A stretch of 64,000 nt of DNA. It comes from JAWMQL01 sp033283165. Its GTDB lineage: Bacteria; Pseudomonadota; Gammaproteobacteria; Pseudomonadales; Halieaceae. The notes under the pieces were generated by a model that searched no databases, had not been told where the DNA came from, and was given only the letters and a program-made list of their open reading frames with translations. This document shows positions 1-12,352 of the stretch, piece after piece. Each line of letters opens with the position of its first letter. Position 1 is the first letter of the stretch. The DNA lies in contig JAWMQL010000003.1 of the NCBI GenBank assembly GCA_033283165.1, positions 186,001 to 250,000 on the forward strand. Direction: 5' to 3'. A program made the translations under genes and the position numbers.

Positions 1-593
1 CCCTGGCCTCCCTGGCCGGCCTGGAACAGGCACTCAATGCCGGTGACGAGCACCTGGTGGACAGGTCCGTGGCCAGGATACTGCTCATTCACAGCATCAT
101 CCTCAGCATCGGGGGCATTCCGCTGCTGTACGCGGGCGACGAACTGGCCGTGCTCAATGACTACAGTTTCCAGCAGGACGACAGCAAGCGGCACGATACA
201 CGCTGGGTCAACAGGCCGCGTATTACCGATGAGGCGCTGGCGCTTGCGGCCACGGAGGGCACGGCCCAGTACAGGGTTAACACGGCGCTAAGGAAACTGA
301 TACAGCTGCGCAAGACACACGTGGTCTTCGGCGACGCCAGGACCCGCTTCATTCCCACCGCCAACGAGCACCTGTTCGCGTTTCAACGCAGCCATCCGGC
401 CTCGGCAGACCTGACGGTACTCTGTAACTTCGATGATTTTCCGCACACGCTGGACGCTGAGTTTTTGCAGTCCGGCGGTATCCCTTCCCGCACCACGGAC
501 CTGGTCAGCGGCAGACGGTTGGACCTGCCTGCAAGCGAGGGCCTGACCCTGGAACCTTGCCAGTTCCTGTGGTTACTGGCGGATCCCGGCTAG
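1..593 (+). CDS. Amylosucrase (GH13), C-terminal part, 5' truncated by the window
   Basis: The reading frame is open from base 3, so the gene begins before the window and about 196 C-terminal residues are present. The segment GIPLLYAGDE...LNDYSFQ followed by DTRWVNRP is the end of the GH13 barrel as found in amylosucrases, where a long C-terminal beta domain follows. Amylosucrase makes alpha-1,4-glucan from sucrose with release of fructose. The catalytic Asp and Glu lie upstream and cannot be checked. A strong stem-loop follows the stop. Other sucrose-acting GH13 enzymes are possible, but the LNDYSFQ and RWVNRP region fits amylosucrase best. Confidence 0.85.
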   Translation, partial: LASLAGLEQALNAGDEHLVDRSVARILLIHSIILSIGGIPLLYAGDELAVLNDYSFQQDDSKRHDTRWVNRPRITDEALALAATEGTAQYRVNTALRKLIQLRKTHVVFGDARTRFIPTANEHLFAFQRSHPASADLTVLCNFDDFPHTLDAEFLQSGGIPSRTTDLVSGRRLDLPASEGLTLEPCQFLWLLADPG

Positions 594-616
594 TCGCGGC
601 CCGACCGTGACCGCCC

Positions 617-642
617 GGGCGGGTTCTTCGCCCGCCCCTTTT
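617..642 (+). terminator. Rho-independent terminator after the amylosucrase gene
   Basis: Arms GGGCGGG (617-623) and CCCGCCC (631-637) pair perfectly around a 7-base loop, and a short T run (639-642) follows. It starts 23 bases after the amylosucrase stop and separates that gene from the ureohydrolase. Confidence 0.75.
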
Positions 643-739
643 CCCCTTCCTAACGAAAAACTTTAGATGCCAATTATGTGGTTTATAAGTACGGCAAATA
701 CGGGTATAAAACAGCTCGAAGAGTACCGAGGCAGTGGCA

Positions 740-1762
740 ATGGACCAGGACAAACTCAGGCAGCTGCGGGAGCGCTACCAGGATCGCGACGGCTCCGATT
801 ACGTGACCGACGACTACCAGCACATCAAGGAAAAACTGGCTGATCGCCCCCACTCCAGCAACAAACCCTATGCCGGGGTGCCGACCTTTCTCGGCCTGCC
901 CCATCGGGACAGCTACAACGGCCTGGATGTGGCCGTTGTCGGCGTGCCCATGGATCTGGGCGTCACCAATCGCACCGGCGCCCGTTTCGGTCCCCGCGCC
1001 CTGCGCACCATTGAGCGAATCGGGCCCTACAATCACGCCCTGAAGGAAATTCCTTCCGCCGTCCTGAAGGCAGCCGACGTGGGCGACGTCCCCATGCGCT
1101 CGCGCTTTGACCTGAACAAGAGCCTGGAGGATATTCACCAGTATTTCCAGGGCATCAAGCAGGCCGGCGTGATTCCCCTGTCGGTCGGCGGCGACCACAG
1201 TATCACCTTTCCCATCATGAAGGCGCTCGGGGCAGACGAACCCCTGGCCATGCTGCACATCGACGCCCACTGCGATACCGGCGGCGCTTACGAGGAAGAA
1301 AAATTCCACCACGGCGGTCCCTTTCGCAACGCGGTGCTGGAAGGTGTGCTGGACCCGGAGCACTGTGTCCAGATCGGCGTGCGCGGTTCACCTGTTATCA
1401 GTTCCGAATTCTCCTATGACGCCGGCATGACCGTCATTCACGCCGAAGAGGTGGAAACCATGGGCGTGCCCGCGGTGATCGAGAAGGCCAGGTCGGTATT
1501 GGCGGGCAAACCGGTGTACGTGACGGTTGACGTGGACGGCATCGACCCCGCCTACACCCCCGGCACCGGCACTCCGGAAGTAGGCGGCCTGACCCCGTTA
1601 CAGGTACAGATGATCATCCGCTCCCTGCAGGGCATGAATATTGTCGGCGGCGACGTGGTAGAGGTGGCGCCCCAGTACGATCCAACCACCAACACCGCCC
1701 AGGTTGGTGCACAGATGTTGTTTGAAATTTTTTCCCTGCTGCCGTTCAACCCCGGGAAATAA
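740..1762 (+). CDS. Agmatinase-family ureohydrolase (copy 1 of 3)
   Basis: A 340-residue Mn-dependent ureohydrolase that hydrolyses a guanidino group to an amine plus urea in the cytosol. All six metal ligands are present: His153 in GGDHS, Asp175/His177/Asp179 in HIDAHCDT, and Asp264/Asp266 in VDVDGIDP. I chose ATG 740 because GAGG at 728-731 sits 8 bases upstream; a GTG at 734 would add two residues with poor spacing. It has a longer N-terminus than the copies at 15065 and 29747 and differs in the substrate loop (HHGGPFRNA), so it probably has another substrate. Agmatine, guanidinobutyrate and guanidinopropionate are all possible. Its stop abuts the convergent sulfotransferase gene. Confidence 0.88.
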   Translation: MDQDKLRQLRERYQDRDGSDYVTDDYQHIKEKLADRPHSSNKPYAGVPTFLGLPHRDSYNGLDVAVVGVPMDLGVTNRTGARFGPRALRTIERIGPYNHALKEIPSAVLKAADVGDVPMRSRFDLNKSLEDIHQYFQGIKQAGVIPLSVGGDHSITFPIMKALGADEPLAMLHIDAHCDTGGAYEEEKFHHGGPFRNAVLEGVLDPEHCVQIGVRGSPVISSEFSYDAGMTVIHAEEVETMGVPAVIEKARSVLAGKPVYVTVDVDGIDPAYTPGTGTPEVGGLTPLQVQMIIRSLQGMNIVGGDVVEVAPQYDPTTNTAQVGAQMLFEIFSLLPFNPGK

Positions 1763-3349
1763 TCAGCTGCAGTCGATACCCGCCGCCTCCAGCCGCTGAA
1801 TCAGCGGCTGCAGTTGCTCCCGGTAGTGGCGCCAGCGGGCTACCGCGGTGCGATAGATCGGCTGCCGTACCTGGGCCAGGCTGGCCGTGGTGACCCCCTC
1901 CCGGTTGCGGTAGAACTCCAGGCAGGCGTCCTGCCAGGGCAGGCCGCAGAACTCGATCAGCTTGCGTGATTCCGCCTCCTGAGACGCCACCAGCTGCTCG
2001 TAGGATACGCGATAAAACCGTTCTTTCGGGATGACTTTCTCCCAGTGCGCCATCAACCGGTGGAAGGCAATGTAATAGTCTGCCAGCTCCTGCAGATCGT
2101 AGGAGTAATTGTAGCCGGACTTGAACAGCACCTTGAAGTTACTGAAGCAGACGTCCACCGGGTGGCGGTCCAGCAGGATGATCTTCGCCCGGGGCAGGGC
2201 CCAGTGAATAAAACCGCAGAGCAGGCTGTTGCCGGGCAGCTTGTCGATAAAGTGCGGGGTGTGCCCGGTCCGCGGCCGGGTCTTCTGGATATAGCGCTCG
2301 CCCATCACCGCCGCGTCACTGGCCAGCAGGCCTTGCAGGGTGGGCAGGTCGAGCTCCGCGACGGAGCCGCGAATACCCGCCTGCAGCGCCAGGTTCTGGC
2401 TGAAGTCGCGCAATTCGCCGGCGGCGAACACCTCGCTGTGGCTGGCGATGATCTGCTCCGTGAGGGTGGTCCCCGACCGGGGCATCCCGACAATGAATAT
2501 GGGTTCGTCACTGTCGAATCCCGGCCGGTGCTGTTCGAAGCCGCCCGGGGGAAAGCATGCGATCAGCCGCTCGACGAAGCCGGTCTCGACCGTCACGTCA
2601 TAGTCCAGCTCCCGTCGCTTCAGGTCGGCGCCCGCCTTGAGGCAGTCGAAGGAGCGGCCGAAATCTCCGAGGTCCTCCCACTCCTTGGCCAGCGAGAAGT
2701 TGAGCCGGATGGCCGTTTCATGGTCGTCACCACAGCGGGACAGAATCCGCTCCATCGCCTCGATGTGGTTATCGTCCACGGTCTGCTTGCGAATCCGCGA
2801 CAGGTTGACGTAGGCATTGGCGTTATCGGGTTCCATCTCCAGCACTTTCAGGAACACCCGCTCCGCCTGTGGCAGGTCACCGCTGGCCTGGATGGAAATC
2901 GCCAGGTTGTAGTGATACAGGGCATTGTCGGGCCGCACCTCGATCGCCCGCCGGTGCATCGCCATGGAGCGCTCGAACTCTCCCAGGTGGAAGAACAGCG
3001 TGCCCAGGGAGCTGAGCTCATCGGGATCGCGTTCGATCAACTCGCTGGCCCGCTGGGCCGCCTGGATCGCCTGGGTGAGAAAGCCCGCTTTCTGGTAGGC
3101 GCGGCTGAGCTGCAGCATGGCGCGCACGTTGCGCTTGCCCAGTGCCACCGCCTTGCGCGCGCTGTCCAGGGCCAGGCGGTGCCGGCCGATCTCCAGGCAC
3201 AGTTGCGACAGCAGCACCTGGCCTTCCAGGCAGCGGGGATTGTCCCGGACAAAATGGGCCGCGCGGGTAAGCGCGGGCTCGGTTTCACCGCGGCTCATCG
3301 CCGCGGATATCTGGTCGAGAATTTGCGCCTGTTGGCGGGTGATCGTCAC
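1763..3349 (-). CDS. TPR-repeat sulfotransferase (copy 1)
   Basis: A 528-residue protein with several tetratricopeptide repeats in its first 230 residues and a PAPS-dependent sulfotransferase domain in the second half. The 5'-phosphosulfate-binding loop GMPRSGTTLTEQ is at about residues 288-299, after the strand PIFIV. It would transfer sulfate from PAPS to an unknown acceptor, perhaps a peptide or protein bound by the TPRs. I chose GTG 3349 because AAAGGGGA lies just upstream; the frame is open to a TTG at 3403. It is downstream of, and co-oriented with, the TonB receptor at 3428-5944 (78-base gap), suggesting one transcript. It is paralogous to the gene at 6223. Confidence 0.88.
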   Translation of the reverse strand: MTITRQQAQILDQISAAMSRGETEPALTRAAHFVRDNPRCLEGQVLLSQLCLEIGRHRLALDSARKAVALGKRNVRAMLQLSRAYQKAGFLTQAIQAAQRASELIERDPDELSSLGTLFFHLGEFERSMAMHRRAIEVRPDNALYHYNLAISIQASGDLPQAERVFLKVLEMEPDNANAYVNLSRIRKQTVDDNHIEAMERILSRCGDDHETAIRLNFSLAKEWEDLGDFGRSFDCLKAGADLKRRELDYDVTVETGFVERLIACFPPGGFEQHRPGFDSDEPIFIVGMPRSGTTLTEQIIASHSEVFAAGELRDFSQNLALQAGIRGSVAELDLPTLQGLLASDAAVMGERYIQKTRPRTGHTPHFIDKLPGNSLLCGFIHWALPRAKIILLDRHPVDVCFSNFKVLFKSGYNYSYDLQELADYYIAFHRLMAHWEKVIPKERFYRVSYEQLVASQEAESRKLIEFCGLPWQDACLEFYRNREGVTTASLAQVRQPIYRTAVARWRHYREQLQPLIQRLEAAGIDCS

Positions 3350-3427
3350 GCGGGGTCCCCTTTGACGGGCGCCAATGATACGCCAGGCCGGGGGCCGGCT
3401 CAAAGGCCGGCCGTCACCGTGTGGCCA

Positions 3428-5944
3428 TCAGAAGCGGTATTTCAGCCCGATGCCGGCCGTGCGCGGACGGGCGATGTACTCGAACAGGTAGAAACCATTA
3501 TCCGAGTGGGGGCTGAACGGCGTGCCGTCGTGACCCGCGTAATCGAACGCGGCGAAAAAGTTGGGGGAACGGCCGTTACCCAGGGCCTCCTCGTCGGTCA
3601 CGTTGTCCACGAACAGGCTCACTTCCCAGGAGTCGGAGTACAACACGGCCGAGATATCGACGATGGTGTTGCTGTCCGACCGGGTGTAGTTCGGCGCAAA
3701 GGCGTTGAAATCCGTCTCCACCTCATCGATATAGGCCGCGTTCAGCCGGTAGGCTGTCTCCCAGCCGTTCTCCAGGGCGTGGTTGTATTCCAGGGTCAGG
3801 TTGGCGGTAATTTCCGGTACCCCCGGGAGGGGATCGCCCTTGAAGCCGACCAGGGCCTCGCCTGGGGTAGTGAAGTCCTTGGTGAGTTCGGCGTCGGTGT
3901 AGGTCAGGCCCACGCGAGAGACAAAGTTTGCCGTAAACGCGTAGGTGGCTTCGAGTTCCAGACCCTTGGATTCCGCCTCATTGGCGTTGACCACAATGGG
4001 GACACCGGAACCATCGGTAAAGGTGAATACCTGCATGTCTTCCCACTCGATCAGGAACAGGCTGGCGGTGAAGTTCATGCGCCCGTCGAGCACGTTGCCT
4101 TTCAGGCCTACCTCCCAGTTGGTCGCCAGGTCGGAGTCGTACTCCTTCAGGCCCAGGCTGTCCGCCAGGGGCGAGTCCTGGTTTTCCACGATGGCATTGG
4201 CGCCGCCGTGGCGGAATCCCTCGGCCCAGGTGAAGTAGGCCATCAGGTCATCGCCGACGTCGTAGGAGGTGTTGAACTTGAAGATGGTGTCGCTGAAATC
4301 CTGGCTGGAGTTGCTGGGGTTGTAGCCCAGCCCCACCAGCGGCGACAGGGGATCGATATCCACCGCATCGCAATAAGTGCCGCAGCCGAGCAGGTACAGG
4401 TCGTTGCGGATGTCGAAGGTCTGGTCGAAGCTGCGGAAGCCGCCGGTGACCTGCCAGGCGTCGCTGATGTGCCAGGTCAGTTCACCGAAGATCGCCTTGT
4501 CCTCGAATTCCGGTTGTACCTTCTGCCAGAAGGACTGGTCCGGCAGGAAGCCCTCCGGCGACGAGACCGTGGAACCGAAATAATCTGTCAGGGTTTCATA
4601 GACGCCGGGCTGGATGTCGGATTGCAGGGCGGAGAATTCCTGCTTGAGCCAGAACGCGCCGAGCACGTAGTCAAAGGCTCCGTCGCCGTTGGAGGTCAGG
4701 CGGATTTCCACCGTGTCGCCCTTGTCGCGGGTCTCGTAGGGACCGAACTGCACGTCGATGGGCGTATGGGCGTAGTAGGCCGAGGTATAGAAGCCCTGGT
4801 TGACATAGATCGAGGTCTGGTCGGAGGCGTAGTCCGCATCATTCTTGTAGTGGGAGGCGTGGGCGCTGAGATCGGCGAAGCCCAGGTCCGCCTCCAGGTC
4901 CAGGGCCAGCAGTTCCACTTCCCGCTCCAGTTCCTCCAGGATATGGCCGTTGTAGGCCCACTCGCCGGCGTATTCGTTGTCGCGGTTCACCGCCTGGCGG
5001 GCGCCGACGTCGTCTTTCTGCCGCTGGTAGGTCAGCTGGGTGGATACCCGGTCGTTTACATTCCAGGCGGCGCTGACACGGGCGTGCTTGATCTCGCTGT
5101 CATTGGCGTCGCTCTTGCTGCTGAATGCCGGGCGGAACTTGTTCCCGGGGAAGGCCATGAAGGGTCCCGACAGGTTGCTGGTGTCCTCGAAGGACAGGCC
5201 GGGATAGCGCCCCTCGGCGATGGGATCGGAGCCGTCGGCGGCAATGATGTGGCCGGCCTCGTTCAGGGTCACGATGCTGTTCTGGTCGATGAAGCCCTGG
5301 TCCTCCACGTAGCCGGCCACCGCCCGCAGGGCGAAGGAGTCGGTGATCGGCACGTTCAGGGTCAGGTAGGTGTCGCTGTTCATGCCGGACGCATGTTCGG
5401 TATAGCCCAGCCGGGTGCTGACCTCGCCATAAAACTCCTCGAAATCAGGCGATTTGGGAATGTAGCGAATGGTGCCGCCCAGCGAACCGGAACCGTACAG
5501 GGTCCCCTGGGGACCGCGCAGGATCTCCACCCGTTCGATATCCTTCAGGTGGAGGTTGACGAACAGCGGCGTCTCACCGACGTAGGTGGACACCGTGGGC
5601 GCGGCGTAGGAAATAAGGTCGGTGTTCCCGGACCCTGACACGTTCAGCCCGCGAATGATCAGGCCGCTGTTGAGGCCCGAATCCCGCGGACCACTCTCGG
5701 TAAACACCAGGCCGGGCACCGAGCGGGCCAGCTTGGTGAAATCGGTGATCCCGGCCTTCTCCAGTGCCTCACCGGTCTGGGCGGAGATATTGTAAGGCAC
5801 ATCGGTGGTGGTCTGGGCCCGGCGGGTTGCCGTGACGGTCACCTCCTCGAGCATGCCGGCGGACAGTGCCGGTTGCGCAATCACGGCCGCGACCGCGACC
5901 GCGAGACCCGAGCGTTTGAATGTATTTCCGGTTTGAGCAGACAT
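3428..5944 (-). CDS. TonB-dependent outer-membrane receptor (receptor 1)
   Basis: An 838-residue receptor for active uptake of a large or scarce ligand. It has a signal peptide ending near ALSA, a TonB-box-like start (LEEVTVTATRR), a plug domain with the signature VEILRGPQGTLYGSGSLGG, and a long beta-barrel ending in the terminal Phe of LKYRF. I chose ATG 5944 because AGGGGGA precedes it at good spacing and the signal peptide starts there; the frame extends further upstream without meaning. It shares VPYNISA, DTPLFVNL and LYGSGS with receptor 2 at 9868, so the two belong to one subfamily distinct from receptor 3 at 60663. No siderophore genes are nearby; the ligand is unknown. Confidence 0.93.
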   Translation of the reverse strand: MSAQTGNTFKRSGLAVAVAAVIAQPALSAGMLEEVTVTATRRAQTTTDVPYNISAQTGEALEKAGITDFTKLARSVPGLVFTESGPRDSGLNSGLIIRGLNVSGSGNTDLISYAAPTVSTYVGETPLFVNLHLKDIERVEILRGPQGTLYGSGSLGGTIRYIPKSPDFEEFYGEVSTRLGYTEHASGMNSDTYLTLNVPITDSFALRAVAGYVEDQGFIDQNSIVTLNEAGHIIAADGSDPIAEGRYPGLSFEDTSNLSGPFMAFPGNKFRPAFSSKSDANDSEIKHARVSAAWNVNDRVSTQLTYQRQKDDVGARQAVNRDNEYAGEWAYNGHILEELEREVELLALDLEADLGFADLSAHASHYKNDADYASDQTSIYVNQGFYTSAYYAHTPIDVQFGPYETRDKGDTVEIRLTSNGDGAFDYVLGAFWLKQEFSALQSDIQPGVYETLTDYFGSTVSSPEGFLPDQSFWQKVQPEFEDKAIFGELTWHISDAWQVTGGFRSFDQTFDIRNDLYLLGCGTYCDAVDIDPLSPLVGLGYNPSNSSQDFSDTIFKFNTSYDVGDDLMAYFTWAEGFRHGGANAIVENQDSPLADSLGLKEYDSDLATNWEVGLKGNVLDGRMNFTASLFLIEWEDMQVFTFTDGSGVPIVVNANEAESKGLELEATYAFTANFVSRVGLTYTDAELTKDFTTPGEALVGFKGDPLPGVPEITANLTLEYNHALENGWETAYRLNAAYIDEVETDFNAFAPNYTRSDSNTIVDISAVLYSDSWEVSLFVDNVTDEEALGNGRSPNFFAAFDYAGHDGTPFSPHSDNGFYLFEYIARPRTAGIGLKYRF

Positions 5945-6222
5945 GGATTCCCCCTGTAGAGTTTTTTTGTTGCCCCGTTGACGTCTCAGCCGGCGTTCGG
6001 GCCGTGGAACACGGCCCGGGACCTCGCGCCAGTGGCGGGGCTGGACTGCCATTTTGTTGGAGGGAAACGTTTATCGCTGGCCGCCAAGGACCAAAAACGC
6101 GATATATTTCGCCCCCCGGGCAAATCTTGTTGATTACCAATCGAGTATAAAACAGCAAAATTCAGCCGGGATATAAACCATAAGGACTAGATGACCTGGC
6201 CGGGGATGGCCGGTCTTATGGA

Positions 6223-7872
6223 TCAGCTTGCGGGCAGGAAGTCAGGATCGTGGGGCAACCCGGCGCGCTCCAGGATATCCCTGAAAGGCCGCAGCTCGTC
6301 TTCCAGTTGCCGCCATTTCGCCACCGAGCTGGCATACACCGGCTGCCGCACCTGTACCGCGCTGGCCGTGTTGGTCGGCTGGGCACTCTTGTAGAACTCC
6401 AGGCAGCCGTCCTGCCAGTCGAGGCCGAGCGCAGCGATCACCCGGCGCGCCTGGCCCTCTGGGTCGCCCACCAGCTGCTCATATTGCACGTGCAGCAGGC
6501 GCTCACCAAGTTGTGTGTGCCAGTGATCCATCAACTTCCGGTAGGCCACGTAGTAGTGCCCCAGGTCCTCCAGGCTATAGGAAAAGGGATAGGCCTGGGT
6601 AAACAGGGTCTTGTAGATGGCGTAGGCGGCGTCCATCGGGTGGCGGTCCATGTGGATCAGGCGTGCGCCGGGCAAGGCGGCGGCGATGGCGCCCAGGTAG
6701 AGGTAGTTCATCGGCAGCTTGTCGATAAAGCGCAGCGCGTTGCCGGTGCGGCTTCGGGTGCTGTCGATATAGGCCTGCCCCAGCTCCCGGTGATCCAGCC
6801 CGGCTGCGGCCCGTACCATGGACACCTTGTCGTGCTTGATCCCGGGGGTAGCCCGGGTCACCAGGCGGATCAGTTCGTTGCCGAAGTTCTGTAACTCGCC
6901 AGCGGCAAACACATCCGTGTGGGCCGAGATAATGCGCTCCAGCAGGGTGGTGCCGGTACGGGGCAGGCCGACGATGAAAATCGCCCGGTCATCGGCGCAG
7001 CCTTCCTGTTCCCGGAAGAAGGCCCCATCGTAGACCTCGGCAATGGTGGCCATGGCCTCCACGTCACCGCTGACCCGGTAGTCCATACCCTCGCGCCTGC
7101 GATCGGCGGCGCGTTTAAAGTTGCGGAAGGCCCCGCCGAGATCGCCCAGGTCCTCATACTCCTTGCCCAGGGCACAGGCGACCTGGACCTCTCCTTTCTG
7201 CGACGCTATGCCCTTGTCCAGCAGGCCCTCCAACTGCTGCACATGATTGCGCGCCGGTGTTTGCTTGCGCAGCCCGGAGCGAAATTCGTACACTGTCCAG
7301 TCGTCCGGGTGCCGGACCAGCACCTGGTCAGCCAGTGCCTCCGCCTGTTCGAACTCGCCGACAAACTTGCAGCTGGTGGCCAGGTTGTACTGGTGGTAGG
7401 CGCTGTCCGGCGCCAGGTCCAGGGCGCGTTGGAACGCGGCCCGGGCCAGCTCCAGTTCACCGCAAATATGGTAGGCGTTACCGATATCACTGTAGATCAG
7501 GGCGTCGTCCAGATCGGCCGACGCCAGGCCGGCCAGCAGTTGCAGGGCCTCATTGACCTGCAGGGCGGTAGCCAGCAGATAGGCCTTGAAGGCCAGGTAG
7601 CGTGGCTCCCCGGGTTGCAGTTGCAGGGCGGTGTCCAGCAACTTGACGGCATGCGGCTTCTGCCCCACTGCCTGGGCCAGCTTGCTGAGAAAGAACCAGG
7701 CGGGTGAAAAATTCCGATCGCGGCGGATAATCGCCTGGGCGACCTTCTGCGCCGCGGCCAGTTCTCCGCGCGCATAGCTGGCCATCGCACGCGCCAACTC
7801 CCGGTCCTGCCAGTTTTCACTCACCGTCTCTGTCATGGCACAGCCAGGGGAGAGCACGCCTCCCCCGGACAC
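6223..7872 (-). CDS. TPR-repeat sulfotransferase (copy 2)
   Basis: About 549 residues with the same layout as the gene at 1763: TPR-like helices over roughly residues 25-250, then a sulfotransferase domain with the PAPS loop GLPRTGTTLLERI near residues 302-314. The GTG at 7872 directly follows the stop of the amidohydrolase gene (TGAGTG), pointing to translational coupling; ATG 7836 is an alternative that would shorten the protein by 12 residues. Neither start has a strong Shine-Dalgarno. The acceptor is unknown. The gene lies between an amidohydrolase and a TonB receptor, like its paralogue, which suggests that both act on the compound those proteins handle. Confidence 0.87.
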   Translation of the reverse strand: MSGGGVLSPGCAMTETVSENWQDRELARAMASYARGELAAAQKVAQAIIRRDRNFSPAWFFLSKLAQAVGQKPHAVKLLDTALQLQPGEPRYLAFKAYLLATALQVNEALQLLAGLASADLDDALIYSDIGNAYHICGELELARAAFQRALDLAPDSAYHQYNLATSCKFVGEFEQAEALADQVLVRHPDDWTVYEFRSGLRKQTPARNHVQQLEGLLDKGIASQKGEVQVACALGKEYEDLGDLGGAFRNFKRAADRRREGMDYRVSGDVEAMATIAEVYDGAFFREQEGCADDRAIFIVGLPRTGTTLLERIISAHTDVFAAGELQNFGNELIRLVTRATPGIKHDKVSMVRAAAGLDHRELGQAYIDSTRSRTGNALRFIDKLPMNYLYLGAIAAALPGARLIHMDRHPMDAAYAIYKTLFTQAYPFSYSLEDLGHYYVAYRKLMDHWHTQLGERLLHVQYEQLVGDPEGQARRVIAALGLDWQDGCLEFYKSAQPTNTASAVQVRQPVYASSVAKWRQLEDELRPFRDILERAGLPHDPDFLPAS

Positions 7873-9621
7873 TCACTGCTGGTAAATGGGCCTGCCGGAG
7901 AAGTAGGTGGCCTGTACCGCCACGCCGGTCAGGTCGCGCAGTCCCTCGTTAGGCAGGGTGTGGTCGAGGATAACAAAATCCGCCCACTTGCCGACACTGA
8001 TGCTGCCGGTTTGCTCCTTCCAGGCCGACATGTTGGCGCCGGCCTGGGTATAGCCGTACAGCGCCTGCTCGAAGCTCAACTCGTCACCCGGCTTGTCCCA
8101 GGACCGCAGTTCGCCTCCCATATACGTGGTGCGGGTCTGGGCGTGGGTGATCTGCAGCAGGGGATCCACCGGGGCGGTGGGCCAGTCACTGCCCAACACA
8201 AGTTCGACGCCATGTTCCAGCATCTCCCGCCAGCGCCAGCCCAGGTCCTGGTTGCGCTCCAGCCCCACCCGGTCGATAGTGTACAGGCCAACGCAGCACT
8301 GCACATGCAGGGGCTGCATGGACGCGGCCACGCCCAGTTCGGCCAGCCTGGGAATATCCTCGTCGCGGATCAGTTCGATATGCTCCATGCGGTTGGGCCA
8401 CGGACCCCGCGTACCAGCCGCCTCGAATGCGTCCAGGGCCATGGTCGTAGCCTTGTCGCCGATCACGTGAATCGAGGTGCTGAACCCCTGTTCGTTGGCC
8501 GCCCGGATCACGGGAATGGCCACCTCCGGGGTTGTCAGCGGTTCCACGACCGTTTCCGGGCGGTCGGCGTAGGGCTCGAACAGGATCGCGGTATAGGTGG
8601 AGAGCACGCCATCGATCATCATTTTCACGTAGCCCCACTCGTAGACCGGCTCACCGGCGCGGCCCTGGGCCGCGAGTATCGCGCCCACCTGTCCGTTCAT
8701 TGTCTCCCGGGACCGGGACAGTTCCGCGACGTCGTCGGGCGAGGAGACGAACGCGCCCTTCCAGACCCGCATATTGAGCTCGCCCGCCGCGAGCAGATCC
8801 AGGTAGTGCTGCTGATCGAAGCCGCCCAGGCTCATGTCCTGGATGCTGGTAATGCCGCGACTGTTCAGGTAGGCAAGGGTCTCACGCAGGGCATCCCGGG
8901 GTGCCACAGAAGACTTCACCTGCGGGTGTTTCAGCACCATGTACGCAGCGCTGTCCTGCAGGATGCCGCTGGGTTCACCCTCTTCGTTGAGTTCGATGAT
9001 ACCGCCGGGGGGAGCTTCGGTGGCGGCGGTAACGCCGGCAATTTCCAGCGCCAGGCTGTTGGCCCAGGCGTTGTGCTGGTCGATATCGAACAGCAGGACC
9101 GGGTTGTCCGGCGCGACTTCGTCCAGCATTTCCTTGCTGGGGAGCACACCGTCGCCCAACAAATGATTCCAGGCGCCACCGAACAGCCACTCGCCTTTTT
9201 CCATGGTCGCCACCTTGTCGGCAATGATGCGCAACCATTCCGCCTTGTCGACGATGCCGGTCAGGTTGACCCCGGAGATCAGGGTCAGGCCGCTCTCCGT
9301 GTGGGTATGGCCGTCCACGAATCCCGGCGTCACGCTGTAACCCCCGGCGTCGACCACCCGGGTGCCGGGACCCGCCAGGGCACGGATTTCCTCATTACTT
9401 CCCACCGCGCTGAATTTTCCGTCCACCACCGCCAGCGCCTGCGCCCGTGGCTGACCGGCATCCACCGTATAGATGTCCGCATTGACAAGGACCAGATCCG
9501 CGCTTGCAGGGGCAGTGGGCGCAGCGGTAACAGCTTGCCCTGGGGCCGCCGCGACCTGGCCGGCCGCGAGAAGCCCCAACAGCACCCAGGGGCCCGCCAC
9601 TTTCATAATTCGAAAATTCAC
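7873..9621 (-). CDS. Secreted metal-dependent amidohydrolase (copy 1)
   Basis: About 582 residues of the amidohydrolase superfamily, YtcJ/Amidohydro_3 type. A signal peptide ends near QVAAA, so the enzyme is probably periplasmic. After the small beta domain (ADLVLVNADIYTVD) comes the metal motif GFVDGHTH, and near the end GSDWPTAPVDP supplies the last metal-binding Asp. It should hydrolyse a C-N bond in an unknown amide. I chose GTG 9621, which has GGAGG about 10 bases upstream and starts the signal peptide; ATG 9606 and the longer frame to 9690 are less likely. It is divergent from receptor 2 and coupled to the sulfotransferase gene. A related amidohydrolase is at 12353. Confidence 0.86.
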   Translation of the reverse strand: MNFRIMKVAGPWVLLGLLAAGQVAAAPGQAVTAAPTAPASADLVLVNADIYTVDAGQPRAQALAVVDGKFSAVGSNEEIRALAGPGTRVVDAGGYSVTPGFVDGHTHTESGLTLISGVNLTGIVDKAEWLRIIADKVATMEKGEWLFGGAWNHLLGDGVLPSKEMLDEVAPDNPVLLFDIDQHNAWANSLALEIAGVTAATEAPPGGIIELNEEGEPSGILQDSAAYMVLKHPQVKSSVAPRDALRETLAYLNSRGITSIQDMSLGGFDQQHYLDLLAAGELNMRVWKGAFVSSPDDVAELSRSRETMNGQVGAILAAQGRAGEPVYEWGYVKMMIDGVLSTYTAILFEPYADRPETVVEPLTTPEVAIPVIRAANEQGFSTSIHVIGDKATTMALDAFEAAGTRGPWPNRMEHIELIRDEDIPRLAELGVAASMQPLHVQCCVGLYTIDRVGLERNQDLGWRWREMLEHGVELVLGSDWPTAPVDPLLQITHAQTRTTYMGGELRSWDKPGDELSFEQALYGYTQAGANMSAWKEQTGSISVGKWADFVILDHTLPNEGLRDLTGVAVQATYFSGRPIYQQ

Positions 9622-9867
9622 CGGTTTCAGTCCTCCACCATCTGTTATCAAGCCACTTTCCCGCGAGCGTAAGTGACCGCCGGAACTCACCGGAATTTAA
9701 CAGCAGGCCCCACCGTGCTGTATCTACTACAAATGCATTATAGGAAGTCACGAGGTCAGTGTTTTAACCTGCAAGCCAGCATTACACCTGCACATAGCTA
9801 TAAAAAGTCATTCATCGATAACAACGATCCCGCAATTTACGGCGACATGACCTACAGGGAGACATCA
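9622..9867. promoter_or_regulatory. Divergent promoter region between amidohydrolase 1 and TonB receptor 2
   Basis: This 246-base gap separates two outward transcripts and must hold the promoters of both. It is AT-richer than its surroundings. The ribosome-binding site of receptor 2 (AGGGAGA, 9856-9862) is clear. I could not assign a -35/-10 pair or an operator with confidence. Confidence 0.5.
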
Positions 9868-12246
<2,379 letters not shown>

Positions 12247-12258
12247 TAGCGCCGATGC

Positions 12259-12294
12259 GCAAACGAATGGGGAGGCTTGCGCTTCCCCGTTTGC
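12259..12294 (+). terminator. Stem-loop between receptor 2 and amidohydrolase 2
   Basis: Outer arms GCAAAC (12259-12264) and GTTTGC (12289-12294) enclose inner arms GGGGA and TCCCC. No T run follows, so it is more likely an attenuating or mRNA-protecting hairpin within an operon than a full intrinsic terminator. Confidence 0.4.
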
Positions 12295-12352
12295 TTGCGA
12301 CTTTCAGGGTGGCACGGCCACCCGGCAAACGCCGAACGGGGAACTACCGACT

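Noticed and set aside
2045..5638. A 1197-codon open frame on the + strand
   Set aside because: It is antisense to the sulfotransferase and TonB receptor genes, has no recognisable domain and reflects GC-rich codon bias of the real genes.
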